A DNA stretch of 14,431 nt from Proteiniphilum sp. UBA4084 (GCA_002383605.1 DFYK01000079.1:28784-43214); one strand, 5' to 3'. Shown: positions 1 through 6,826, counted from the stretch's first letter. Numbers and translations: made by a program. The notes: generated by a model from the sequence alone, not told the origin.

Positions 1-64
1 CGATACACTTTTGGCGTATACACGCTTTCCAGGCGTGCCTCTTCAACCACTCGAGCATCTCTCC
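1..64 (-). tRNA. tRNA-Ser (anticodon GGA), 3' part outside the window
   Basis: Read on the minus strand from position 64, the sequence folds as the 5' two thirds of a class II tRNA. It has a seven-base 5' acceptor strand (GGAGAGA), a D arm with CTC/GAG stem, and an anticodon stem CACGC/GCGTG closing the loop CTGGAAA. The loop places GGA at the anticodon, which reads UCC and UCU serine codons. A long variable arm (TATACGCC...GTGTA) follows, as expected for serine tRNAs. The T arm and the 3' acceptor strand lie beyond position 1, so acceptor pairing could not be checked. The gene lies downstream of tatD on the same strand. Confidence 0.93.
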
Positions 65-74
65 AGGGGAGATT

Positions 75-88
75 CCCGTTAAAACGGG
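75..88. repeat. Short inverted repeat just upstream of the tRNA-Ser 5' end
   Basis: The 14-base sequence CCCGTTAAAACGGG is a near-perfect palindrome (arms CCCGTT and AACGGG, or a 5-bp stem with a 4-base loop). It starts 11 bases upstream of the tRNA 5' end. In the precursor RNA it would form a small hairpin in the 5' leader. It has no adjacent T run, so it does not look like a terminator. Its role is unknown. Confidence 0.4.
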
Positions 89-131
89 CGCAAATTACAA
101 AAAAAAAATCATTTGCCTTCTATCTGGGGAG

Positions 132-139
132 CAAAAATA
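132..139 (-). promoter_or_regulatory. Candidate -7 promoter element upstream of tRNA-Ser
   Basis: On the minus strand this reads TATTTTTG, an exact match to the Bacteroidota -7 consensus TAnnTTTG. It lies about 68 bases upstream of the tRNA 5' end and 57 bases beyond the tatD stop codon. No convincing TTTG/TTG -33 element was found at the usual spacing. A second, imperfect element (TAATTTG, 91-97) lies closer to the tRNA. Either could drive the tRNA independently of tatD. Confidence 0.35.
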
Positions 140-195
140 CTGAATTTATCGATTATATACACCCTCTATGACCAAATATTTTATTAAAATTATTA

Positions 196-975
196 TTAAT
201 GGTTGCCGAAACCAAATAAATCTCTGGCATTGTTGCTGGTTATGGCGGCAGCTTCCTCCCCACCGATTCCCCAAACCTCAGCTAATTTTACCACAACAAA
301 GGACAAATAAGCCGATTCATTTCTTTTTCCCCGGTGTGGCACGGGAGCAAGGTAAGGAGCATCGGTTTCCAGTATGACCCTGTCGCGTGGACAGTTTCTG
401 ATGGTCTCCGCCAATCCTGAATTTTTGAAAGTGATGACGCCGTTGATGCCAACGCGAAAATTCCGTAACTGTAGGATGGCTTCCAGCTCATCTTTAACGC
501 CTCCGAAACTATGAAACACGCCGCTCAGTTTCTCTTCACCTACTCGTCTGATGCTATCAATCACCTCTTTCCCTGCATTCCGGAAATGAACAGATACCGG
601 GAGATTTTTCTCAACGCTCCAGCTGAGCTGTTCTTCAAATGCCTCAATCTGTGCTTTTTGCAATGAGGTATCCCAATAGAGGTCTATCCCGATTTCACCG
701 ACAGCCCTATAATCACCCTGGCAGAAGGTTTCATAAATCGGTATAAGTTGTTGCTTCCAATCTGCTCTTACACTGGTTGGATGCAATCCCATCATGGGTA
801 AGAAAAAATCGGAATACCGCTCCGTAACCGATCTGAGATCGGTCAGGGTTGTTTCATCGATGTTGGGCAGCAAGACTTTCTCTATTCCGGTCTCTTTTGC
901 ACGCCGGACCACTTGGTCCAGATCATCCTGAAACTCTTTTGTATATAAATGAGCGTGTGTGTCGATCAACTTCAT
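196..975 (-). CDS. tatD: TatD family metal-dependent DNase
   Basis: This encodes a 259-residue protein of the amidohydrolase-like TatD family, whose members are Mg2+-dependent 3'-5' exonucleases acting in DNA repair or nucleic acid turnover. The metal-binding set is visible: the HxH motif in DTHAHL (H7, H9), E94 in GEIGID, H130 in VHFRNA, H155 in FHSFGG, and D205 in LETDAPYLAP. The length is normal for the family (about 255-265). The ATG start at 975 shares one base with the TGA stop of the upstream gene (TGATG), suggesting translational coupling. It is the last protein gene of a minus-strand group with the prenyl synthase and the unknown protein. The exact substrate cannot be told from the sequence. 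Confidence 0.93.
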   Translation of the reverse strand: MKLIDTHAHLYTKEFQDDLDQVVRRAKETGIEKVLLPNIDETTLTDLRSVTERYSDFFLPMMGLHPTSVRADWKQQLIPIYETFCQGDYRAVGEIGIDLYWDTSLQKAQIEAFEEQLSWSVEKNLPVSVHFRNAGKEVIDSIRRVGEEKLSGVFHSFGGVKDELEAILQLRNFRVGINGVITFKNSGLAETIRNCPRDRVILETDAPYLAPVPHRGKRNESAYLSFVVVKLAEVWGIGGEEAAAITSNNARDLFGFGNH

Positions 976-1667
976 CAGACGCGTTCTCCTTTTCGATAAT
1001 AATAAACTATGCCATACTGACGGTTTCTATCCAGGCGTTGATCTGTGGTGAGGTCGGTTTTGTCCTGTTCCACCTCTTCCCAGATTTCCAGAATCAATTG
1101 ATCTACCTTTTCCCTGTATGCGGCCACTTCATCGTGTATGCGCACGGTGGCCTTCTGATGGAGCTTTTGTATTTGATATCCTTCCCGAAAGAGGGTATAC
1201 ATTACATTTACTTTTGCGATGGAGGGGTTGTAGATGGGTGCGGTTCCGCGTGAAACACGGGCATTTTCTCCATCGATAATTTTCCGGCCCCATTCCAGCA
1301 GTTGATCATTGGAAGTGAGATCCGGAACAATCATGTTGCTCTCTTCCAGCCCATAGAGTGAAAGATGTTCCTCTTTGATTTCTGTCCGCTGAATACACAT
1401 ATACAAGACCTGCACGAAATGGGAAAGATACATGCGTGCGTTTTTCACTTTTACAATAAATAATTTGTTGGCCTGTACCTGGGTATTGTACATTAGCTGG
1501 TACTTGCTGCAGAGACGCTCGAACTGTATCAGCGCACTTTTCGCTTCCGAGATCAGATGGGACGAAACCGCCAACTCCTTGAAATCGGTGTCGGCAGCTT
1601 TTTCAACTGCCATTTTCAAAGCCTTAATCCGGGCACTGTCTGTATTTGGTAAGCGACGATAGGGCAT
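975..1667 (-). CDS. Conserved hypothetical protein between ispA-like gene and tatD
   Basis: This encodes 230 residues from an ATG at 1667. I do not recognise a characterised family. The protein looks soluble and largely helical: there is no signal peptide or membrane segment, many charged residues occur in heptad-like patterns, and a long amphipathic stretch covers about residues 160-205. The N terminus (MPYRRLPNTDSAR) and the C-terminal segment (about 205-226, ending YGIVYYYRKGERV) look motif-like, with clustered Arg and Tyr. It starts 16 bases after the prenyl synthase stop codon and its TGA overlaps the tatD ATG by one base, so it is very likely co-transcribed and translated with both. That context suggests a cytoplasmic housekeeping role, but nothing in the sequence names a reaction. 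No catalytic motif or metal site was seen. Confidence 0.85.
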   Translation of the reverse strand: MPYRRLPNTDSARIKALKMAVEKAADTDFKELAVSSHLISEAKSALIQFERLCSKYQLMYNTQVQANKLFIVKVKNARMYLSHFVQVLYMCIQRTEIKEEHLSLYGLEESNMIVPDLTSNDQLLEWGRKIIDGENARVSRGTAPIYNPSIAKVNVMYTLFREGYQIQKLHQKATVRIHDEVAAYREKVDQLILEIWEEVEQDKTDLTTDQRLDRNRQYGIVYYYRKGERV

Positions 1668-1683
1668 CTGTTAATTACATGAC

Positions 1684-2661
1684 TTACTTTTCTCTGTACA
1701 TCAGATTTTCCGCCAGTTCGATCAGTTCTTTTTTCCGATCTTCCGATACACTGACCGACGAGAGACAATCCAAAGACGCAAGGTAATACTTTTCTATGAG
1801 ATTGCCGGTGATGAGCTTCAAATTTAATTCATCGTAAATATTTTTAACAAACCGGATTTTCTCTTCCGGGTCAAAATCAGATACCGAAAGCCACTGCTCC
1901 AGGGACGCTCGTTGTGATTTCTCTGAATTCTTCAGTGCTTTAATCAGCAGGAATGTTTTTTTGTTGCAAAGAATGTCGCCCCCGATCTTTTTCCCAAACG
2001 TACGGGGATCACCATAAACATCGAGCAGGTCATCTTTTAGTTGAAAAGCAAGACCGAGGTTTATGCCGTATTCATACAGATATTGGGCGTCTCGCGAAAA
2101 AGCTCCCGCGATGATTGCCCCTATTTTTAAGGCGCAGCCTATCAGCACCGCCGTTTTCAGACGGATCATCTCCAGATATTCCTTTTCCGACACGTCTGTT
2201 CGTTTCTCGAAGTCCATGTCATGCTGTTGTCCCTGACAAATCTGTATGGCAGCAGCGGAAAAAGTATCGAGTATTTCGGGTAGCAAATCAACAGGTACTT
2301 TGGCAATATAGCGATAAGCTTCGATGACCATGGCATCTCCCGAAAGTATGGCACTGTTTGCATCCCATTTTTTATGAACTGTGGGATATCCCCGCCGCAT
2401 ATCCGCCTTATCCATCAGATCGTCGTGCAACAACGAGAAATTATGGAATATCTCAATCGCCGTGGCAGCGTCGAGGGCTTCATCGACATCTTTCCCGAAC
2501 AGATCGGTTGCCATGAGGGTCAGTAACGGGCGGAGACGTTTCCCTCCCAGGGAGAGAGTATATCTTGCCGGATCATAGAGTGTGCGGGGTTCATCATCCG
2601 CAAACACCTGGCCGATAACCCGCGCAATTTTTTCTTCAAAAAACGTTATTCTGGAATTCAT
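1684..2661 (-). CDS. Trans-type polyprenyl diphosphate synthase (probably short chain, FPP/GGPP)
   Basis: This 325-residue enzyme condenses isopentenyl diphosphate with allylic diphosphates in isoprenoid synthesis. Both aspartate-rich motifs are present: DDLMD at 80-84 followed by MRRG, and DDLLD at 210-214 in QLKDDLLDVYGD. The GGKRLRP substrate-binding segment is at 39-45. The residue five before the first motif is Phe (F75 in FHNFSLLHDD). Bulky aromatic residues there stop elongation, whereas long-chain synthases such as E. coli IspB have a small residue. The first motif is DDxxD without the two-residue insertion of bacterial IspA. Together these point to a short-chain product (C15 or C20), but activity would have to be measured. 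It is the first gene of a group with the unknown protein and tatD, just downstream of a terminator. Confidence 0.92.
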   Translation of the reverse strand: MNSRITFFEEKIARVIGQVFADDEPRTLYDPARYTLSLGGKRLRPLLTLMATDLFGKDVDEALDAATAIEIFHNFSLLHDDLMDKADMRRGYPTVHKKWDANSAILSGDAMVIEAYRYIAKVPVDLLPEILDTFSAAAIQICQGQQHDMDFEKRTDVSEKEYLEMIRLKTAVLIGCALKIGAIIAGAFSRDAQYLYEYGINLGLAFQLKDDLLDVYGDPRTFGKKIGGDILCNKKTFLLIKALKNSEKSQRASLEQWLSVSDFDPEEKIRFVKNIYDELNLKLITGNLIEKYYLASLDCLSSVSVSEDRKKELIELAENLMYREK

Positions 2662-2683
2662 GGGGAGAGGCTATATTTCGTAA

Positions 2684-2718
2684 AAAAAACTGCTTTTGGG
2701 TTTCAAAAGCAGTTTTTT
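2684..2718. terminator. Rho-independent terminator, bidirectional, downstream of tonB
   Basis: CTGCTTTTG (2690-2698) pairs with CAAAAGCAG (2704-2712) around a five-base loop. The stem is extended by an A tract on one side and a T tract on the other, so it can act in both directions. On the minus strand it ends the tonB transcript 17 bases after the stop codon and isolates it from the prenyl synthase gene, whose ATG is only 22 bases further on. Confidence 0.9.
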
Positions 2719-2734
2719 ACCGTTATTTAGACAA

Positions 2735-3433
2735 TTAATTTTGTAAGCGGAATACCACGGGCAATGTGAAGCGTACGCGTACTGCCTGTCCACGCTGTTT
2801 ACCCGGTGTCCAGCGGGGCATCTGCTGAATCACCCTGATGGCTTCCCTGTCGAGTGAGGGATCCACGCCGCGTACAACCTGCACATCGGTGATGCTTCCG
2901 TCTCTCTCCACCACAAAGTTACAAATTACCCGGCCCTGGATACCGTTCTCCTGTGCAATGACGGGATACTTGATATTGTCGCTCAGGAACTTCATCATGG
3001 CTGCGTTTCCTCCGGGAAATTGGGGTTGGTTTTCAACCACCACGAAAATCTCTTCGGTCACCTCTTCCTGTTTTGGTTTTGGAGGTGGGGGTGGCACATA
3101 AGTCTGCATCTGTCGTTGAGATTGGTCATCTTCCACCTGAATCTTCAGCGTTGTTTCCACTTTCTCTTCTACCACCTCAATGATCTCGGGTGTCTCCGGC
3201 TCGGGCGGGGGAGGTGGCGGGGGAGGCGTGGCATCGCGACGGGTAATTTCAATCTCCTCTTCGGCCAGAACGTCCTGAACGATGACAGTCTCGTCCAGTT
3301 TTTTCGTTTCGGTCGACCATTCAAAAGCGAAGAAAAGGACGGATATCCCCAGTACCAATCCCATCAGGATAAAAGTACCTCTGTGCCCTTCCAAATTCGC
3401 TTTTGGCGATTTTTTCACTTCATCTTTGTTCAT
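2735..3433 (-). CDS. tonB: TonB energy transducer
   Basis: This encodes a 232-residue TonB protein that carries proton-motive-force energy from an inner membrane ExbBD motor to outer membrane TonB-dependent transporters. From N to C there is a short cytoplasmic segment, one membrane helix (about 20-37, FILMGLVLGISVLFFAF), and a periplasmic linker. The linker has an eight-proline run (70-77) and a second run of five prolines (114-118). The C-terminal TonB fold covers about 135-232, with the typical YPxxAxxxGIQGRVxxxFxVxxDGSI pattern. I chose the ATG at 3433. The open frame runs three codons further to a TTG at 3442, which is less likely. No exbB/exbD or receptor genes are adjacent. Partner transporters cannot be predicted; Bacteroidota usually have several TonBs serving SusCD-like systems. 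Confidence 0.93.
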   Translation of the reverse strand: MNKDEVKKSPKANLEGHRGTFILMGLVLGISVLFFAFEWSTETKKLDETVIVQDVLAEEEIEITRRDATPPPPPPPPEPETPEIIEVVEEKVETTLKIQVEDDQSQRQMQTYVPPPPPKPKQEEVTEEIFVVVENQPQFPGGNAAMMKFLSDNIKYPVIAQENGIQGRVICNFVVERDGSITDVQVVRGVDPSLDREAIRVIQQMPRWTPGKQRGQAVRVRFTLPVVFRLQN

Positions 3434-3489
3434 TTGAATCAATTTTTATCTACTTCTTATTATAGTCATCAAAAAAAATGCTTTGCTTA

Positions 3490-3497
3490 CAAAAATA
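3490..3497 (-). promoter_or_regulatory. Candidate -7 promoter element for tonB
   Basis: The minus strand reads TATTTTTG, an exact match to TAnnTTTG. It lies 57 bases upstream of the tonB ATG, giving a leader of about 50 bases. The -33 side is AT-rich with no clear TTTG or TTG at the right distance, so the call rests on the -7 element and its position. Confidence 0.45.
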
Positions 3498-3520
3498 GGT
3501 ATTTTTTTAATATCACCCCT

Positions 3521-3547
3521 CTTTTTGGAAAGAAAATATCCAAAAAG
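3521..3547. repeat. Inverted repeat between hpt and tonB (possible weak terminator)
   Basis: CTTTTTGGA (3521-3529) and TCCAAAAAG (3539-3547) are perfect 9-bp arms around a nine-base spacer. The repeat starts 25 bases after the hpt stop codon on the minus strand. No T run follows directly on that strand (AGGGG follows), so it is not a classical intrinsic terminator. It could protect the hpt mRNA 3' end or be part of the tonB upstream region. Confidence 0.4.
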
Positions 3548-3571
3548 TATCTTTTTCATGCATGCCAGCAT

Positions 3572-4108
3572 TCATTTCACTTTATAAATATCTTTCAGAT
3601 TCCGCCCATATCCGTCATAATCGAGGCCATAGCCCACAATAAAATCGTTGGGTATCTCGAGTACCACATAATCGAGATGGAGTTTTTGCTTCAGTGCTGC
3701 CGGTTTAAAAAGCAGGGTTGCAATCTTCACCTCTTTGGGCTTAAAATGAACCAGTTCCTGTAATAGGGAGGCCATGGTCGTTCCGCTGTCCACAATATCT
3801 TCCAGGATTACCACCAAACGTCCTTCTATATCTTCGTTGAGACCGAGCACCTCCTTTACCTGGTTGGTGGAAGATGTCCCCTGATACGACGCCAGCCGCA
3901 CGAACGTGATCTCACTGGGAATTGAAACTTCCTTCATCAGTTCTGCAGCGAACATGAAAGCTCCATTGAGCACAGCGAGAAAAATGGGGTTTCTGTCTGC
4001 CAGCTCCGTGTTTATCTGCTGAGCCACACGCCTGATTTCATGTTCAATGACCTCGTATTCAATAAACAGCTCGAACTGTTTGTCTTTGATGGTGATCGCC
4101 TCTTTCAC
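3572..4108 (-). CDS. hpt: Hypoxanthine phosphoribosyltransferase
   Basis: This 178-residue enzyme salvages hypoxanthine (and usually guanine) by transferring phosphoribose from PRPP, giving IMP or GMP in the cytoplasm. The PRPP-binding signature EDIVDSGTT is at 103-111, with the catalytic Asp at 107. The PPi-loop region LNGAFMFAAEL is at 47-57, the flexible-loop segment VRLASYQGTSS at 70-80, and the purine-binding C-terminal segment NDFIVGYGLDYDG at 154-166. The length is normal for bacterial Hpt. The start appears to be GTG at 4108, since no ATG or TTG alternative would keep the N-terminal strand. A promoter-like element lies just upstream and the gene stands as its own unit between sialidase and tonB. 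Confidence 0.93.
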   Translation of the reverse strand: MKEAITIKDKQFELFIEYEVIEHEIRRVAQQINTELADRNPIFLAVLNGAFMFAAELMKEVSIPSEITFVRLASYQGTSSTNQVKEVLGLNEDIEGRLVVILEDIVDSGTTMASLLQELVHFKPKEVKIATLLFKPAALKQKLHLDYVVLEIPNDFIVGYGLDYDGYGRNLKDIYKVK

Positions 4109-4129
4109 TTTTCCGGAATTTTAAAACGC

Positions 4130-4137
4130 CAAAATTA
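4130..4137 (-). promoter_or_regulatory. Candidate -7 promoter element for hpt
   Basis: The minus strand reads TAATTTTG, an exact match to TAnnTTTG, 21 bases upstream of the GTG start. The predicted leader is only about 15 bases. No clear -33 TTTG was found. The short leader fits the lack of a Shine-Dalgarno sequence. Confidence 0.45.
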
Positions 4138-4188
4138 CTACTTTTTATGATTCGAAAGAAATGATTTTGACTTTATTTCACCCGTGCT

Positions 4189-5823
4189 TTAAGGTTTGAT
4201 CAGGTCGGTCAGTTTCACCGCCTGAAAGGTCATGTGTGCCACACTGCTCTCGTAGAGGATCCCAACAGTCTCCCGGTCGATCATGGTGAGACAGGAGTAT
4301 CCCCAGCCAAAATCTTCATCGAGCATCACCTGATTTGCTTCCGGAAAACTAAGTCCGCCATCGAGGCTCGCTTTGATGGTTATGTGATGACGATGCTGTG
4401 TGGAGTTTGGATTTGAGAATAGAAGAATGTCCCTGCCCAGTATGTTATCTTCGGCCTTCACGTGCAGGAGGCTTGCCATACACACCGGTTCCTGGAGAAC
4501 ACTCCGCGAGGAGGGATGTTCAGTCCAGTTCTTCCCCAGGTCCTTCGTAACCGACACCGCACGGCTGCCTCCGCGATTATCGCGCATATTGAGCATCAAT
4601 ACCCCCGGCTCCACTTCGGCCACCTGCGCCTCTGTAGTGTTGGTGCGTGCCAGATTGTGAATTGCCCAGGTCTCTCCGCGGTCTTTGCTGTACATGATGC
4701 CAGCGTTGGGTACCCTCTCAGCATCGATAAACTGAATGGGAAATACCAGTGTTCCGTCGAGCATCGTAATGCCTCTCCCCGGCCCCTGCAGAAGAAAATT
4801 CCAGGAGGGATCTTTCACCTGTTCCGTGATGTTGATCGGCTCCGACCAGGTTTTACCGTCGTCGGTACTCTTCGTCAGAACCAGCTGTGCGGTGGTTTCC
4901 AGCCCGTTGCCATCCATAGAGTTCACCCAGGCACGGCCGTTGCCCATGCCATGTGTCCAGGCTGCTACAATCCATATGGTTCCGGTTTTTTCATCCACCA
5001 GGATGGCAGGGTCTCCCACCCCGTTCTGTGCCTTCGGCAGTCCGCCATACTCTCCAAAGCTTAGCGGCAGTCTCATCTTTTCCCATGTTTGCCCTTTATC
5101 GGTACTCCTGCTCAGACCCACGTCCACATACTCCTGTAGGTCAACGCTGCTATGATAGCGCACATCATATACACCCAACAACGTTCCTTCATTGGATGTT
5201 ACCAGGCCGGGAATACGGTAGGCTGCGGAGCCGTCGTCACCGGCATGCCTCACACCGATCCCCATCCTGTGGGGCGCCCGTTCCGTGGCAAAAGTGAGCG
5301 GTGCACACTTCCCGTCGAGGGTAGCGGAGACCATCTCCACATCGATGGTGGATAAAAGAGAGGTGTTGGGTTTCATCTGAAGGCTGATCCAGAAATAGTT
5401 TATCCCCGGGAAAAGGGCATAATCGGGAGACAAGAGCACCCGGCTTTCGGGTGACTGCTGCTCAGCAACTTTGACAGAATAGGATAGGTTGGCATCCCTT
5501 GTTTTACCGGCAGTATTACTCGAAACATACTGATTCAGTGGCGAATAAAAAATATCATCCTTGCGCTGTGCTGCCTCGGTACCGCTATAATACAACTTCA
5601 CCGACGCGATCTCGTGTAATGGTGTTGCATCTGAAAATTTCAGTGTAATCTCACCCAGTTTACGCGACTCTTTTGCATCAATCCGGATATAAAAGAGCAC
5701 ATTGTCATTCCTGTCAATCAACAGGGGTGTTTTGGTCTGTTTCACCTGGATAGTATCCGCTCCCTGCAAGACAAAGGTTATTACCAGCAGCAGGTTCAAA
5801 ATCAGGGCTTTTCTCATATTCAT
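4189..5823 (-). CDS. nanH: Secreted exo-alpha-sialidase (GH33)
   Basis: This 544-residue enzyme cleaves terminal sialic acids from glycans. An N-terminal signal peptide (about 1-21) has no lipobox cysteine, so the protein is probably periplasmic or secreted rather than a lipoprotein. Residues about 25-170 form a beta-rich sialidase N-terminal domain, followed by the six-bladed propeller. Family hallmarks are the RIP motif YRIPGL (R203), Asp boxes at 240-247, 319-326 and 379-386, a degenerate one at 426-433, and one at 486-493. Likely catalytic residues by family pattern are the Arg triad R203, R414 and R478, the acid/base D228, E403, and the nucleophile Y509 in GYSCLT. The length equals what I recall for Bacteroides fragilis NanH. 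No sialic acid transporter, lyase or epimerase gene is adjacent, so it works alone in this locus, supporting scavenging or release of sialic acid. Confidence 0.94.
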   Translation of the reverse strand: MNMRKALILNLLLVITFVLQGADTIQVKQTKTPLLIDRNDNVLFYIRIDAKESRKLGEITLKFSDATPLHEIASVKLYYSGTEAAQRKDDIFYSPLNQYVSSNTAGKTRDANLSYSVKVAEQQSPESRVLLSPDYALFPGINYFWISLQMKPNTSLLSTIDVEMVSATLDGKCAPLTFATERAPHRMGIGVRHAGDDGSAAYRIPGLVTSNEGTLLGVYDVRYHSSVDLQEYVDVGLSRSTDKGQTWEKMRLPLSFGEYGGLPKAQNGVGDPAILVDEKTGTIWIVAAWTHGMGNGRAWVNSMDGNGLETTAQLVLTKSTDDGKTWSEPINITEQVKDPSWNFLLQGPGRGITMLDGTLVFPIQFIDAERVPNAGIMYSKDRGETWAIHNLARTNTTEAQVAEVEPGVLMLNMRDNRGGSRAVSVTKDLGKNWTEHPSSRSVLQEPVCMASLLHVKAEDNILGRDILLFSNPNSTQHRHHITIKASLDGGLSFPEANQVMLDEDFGWGYSCLTMIDRETVGILYESSVAHMTFQAVKLTDLIKP

Positions 5824-5889
5824 TTTTATTTTATTCTATATACCATTGATTTTATACGACGTTTGCATCCAACACCTGCAGGGAAAGAT

Positions 5890-5905
5890 CAGCATCCCTA
5901 TGCTG
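5890..5905. repeat. Operator-like inverted repeat in the sialidase leader
   Basis: CAGCAT (5890-5895) and ATGCTG (5900-5905) are perfect arms around CCCT. The repeat begins about 12 bases downstream of the candidate -7 element, so it falls at or just after the expected transcription start and about 67 bases before the ATG. It could be a repressor site or an RNA hairpin. Which one is not decidable here. Confidence 0.4.
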
Positions 5906-5916
5906 GATGTACTTCG

Positions 5917-5924
5917 CAAAGATA
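5917..5924 (-). promoter_or_regulatory. Candidate -7 promoter element for the sialidase gene
   Basis: The minus strand reads TATCTTTG, the commonest form of the Bacteroidota -7 element, 93 bases upstream of the sialidase ATG. About 20 bases further upstream there is a GTTTT in place of the ideal TTTG. The 186-base gap behind trmN6 and this element suggest separate transcription. Confidence 0.5.
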
Positions 5925-6009
5925 CAATGAAATTGATAATTAGTAAAACATTTTACATAAATGCGCTATAATTATTAAATATATTTCTTTTCATAGAAAC
6001 CTTCACTCA

Positions 6010-6726
6010 TTACATATAAAGATAAAATTCTCTGACCAGGTCAACAAACTCTCCTGAGTACTGATGGCGGGCATGCTCAATGATCAGCCTGCTTTGCAAG
6101 GGATTCTCCAAAGGCAATCGCATCCATTCTGTCAGCAGACGTTTGGGCAGTGAATCCGGCAGAGGATAAACAATCGTTTCCCTTTTCAGGAAAAAACCAT
6201 GTTTTGCCGACATCGCCTTCAGTTCTTCTCTTTTATCGAAAGGAAGGATCAGCGCCAGCGTCCCATACTGATTCAAACAACCGGCAGCTGAATGCAGCAA
6301 TTCCTCCAGCGTAAGTGAAACCGAATGTCTTGCTTTGGTTCTTCCTGCATCAGGCGACAGAAGAGAATTTCCAAACCAGGGCGGATTGGAGATGATCAGA
6401 TCGAATTTGTTCGGCCATTGAGAAGCACAATGACGAAAATCGCACAGTTCCACGGTCATTCTGTCAGCAAAGGAAGAGTTGGCCACATTTTCCTTTGCCT
6501 GTACCACCGCGCCAGAATCAATATCTATTGCCCAAATGGCAGCAGCAGGATTTCGCTGTGCTACCATCAAGGCAATAAGTCCTGTACCGGTTCCCACATC
6601 CAGAATATTTTTGCTCTGCCCGACATCAGTCCACGCTCCCAGTAAAACCCCATCGGTACCCACCTTCATCGCGCACCGGTCGTGATGAATGGTGAACTGT
6701 TTGAATCGAAAAAAAGAATTGCTCAT
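6010..6726 (-). CDS. trmN6: tRNA1(Val) (adenine(37)-N6)-methyltransferase, TrmN6/YfiC type
   Basis: This 238-residue SAM-dependent methyltransferase is predicted to methylate N6 of A37 in tRNA-Val, next to the anticodon. The N-terminal segment FRFKQFTIHHDRCAMKVGTD is typical of this family. The SAM-binding motif I is LDVGTGTGLIAL (42-53), the acidic residue of motif II is in AIDID (66-70), and the N6-adenine catalytic motif NPPWF is at 114-118. The length is normal. The start is ATG at 6726. It is transcribed divergently from lon across about 100 bases. Assignment to tRNA rather than another adenine substrate rests on the overall YfiC-like pattern. Confidence 0.88.
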   Translation of the reverse strand: MSNSFFRFKQFTIHHDRCAMKVGTDGVLLGAWTDVGQSKNILDVGTGTGLIALMVAQRNPAAAIWAIDIDSGAVVQAKENVANSSFADRMTVELCDFRHCASQWPNKFDLIISNPPWFGNSLLSPDAGRTKARHSVSLTLEELLHSAAGCLNQYGTLALILPFDKREELKAMSAKHGFFLKRETIVYPLPDSLPKRLLTEWMRLPLENPLQSRLIIEHARHQYSGEFVDLVREFYLYM

Positions 6727-6783
6727 CGTCGCTAAAAAAACTCCGGTCTGTTTGGCATGGATTTTGAATATTTACAGTCACAC

Positions 6784-6809
6784 CGGAAAACAAAAGTAAC
6801 CATTTTCCG
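6784..6809. promoter_or_regulatory. Inverted repeat enclosing a -7 element between trmN6 and lon
   Basis: CGGAAAA (6784-6790) and TTTTCCG (6803-6809) are perfect 7-bp arms with a 12-base spacer. The spacer contains CAAAAGTA (6791-6798), which on the minus strand is TACTTTTG, an exact TAnnTTTG match 65 bases upstream of the trmN6 ATG. The repeat also ends 17 bases before the lon ATG. A protein bound here could affect both divergent genes. No convincing plus-strand promoter for lon was found. Confidence 0.4.
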
Positions 6810-6826
6810 TTTTGAAGAAGAATAAA

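Noticed and set aside
849..1253. A 134-residue plus-strand open frame across the tatD/unknown gene junction
   Set aside because: It is antisense to two coupled genes and has no recognisable protein pattern or promoter.
3434..3442. TTG start of tonB three codons upstream of the ATG
   Set aside because: The ATG at 3433 gives a normal TonB N terminus, and the extra residues add nothing recognisable.
3521..3547. Intrinsic terminator for hpt
   Set aside because: The stem is perfect, but on the minus strand it is followed by AGGGG instead of a T run, so I list it only as an inverted repeat.
3020..3763. A 247-residue open frame on the plus strand across tonB and hpt
   Set aside because: It is antisense to two clear genes. 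Its composition reflects the complement of the proline codons of tonB (Gly and Trp rich), and it crosses the intergenic region without any start signal.
4462..5064. A 200-residue plus-strand open frame inside the sialidase gene
   Set aside because: It is fully antisense to a well-supported sialidase with all family motifs. The translation shows no domain pattern and is rich in scattered Arg, His and Cys.
5702..5971. An 89-residue plus-strand open frame reaching into the sialidase upstream region
   Set aside because: Half of it is antisense to the sialidase signal peptide region, and the rest is AT-rich intergenic sequence containing the minus-strand promoter.
6812..6826. TTG start of lon five codons upstream of the ATG
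   Set aside because: Three ATG codons follow at 6827, 6830 and 6836, and the purine-rich stretch GAAGAAG is better placed as a ribosome site for 6827 than as coding sequence.
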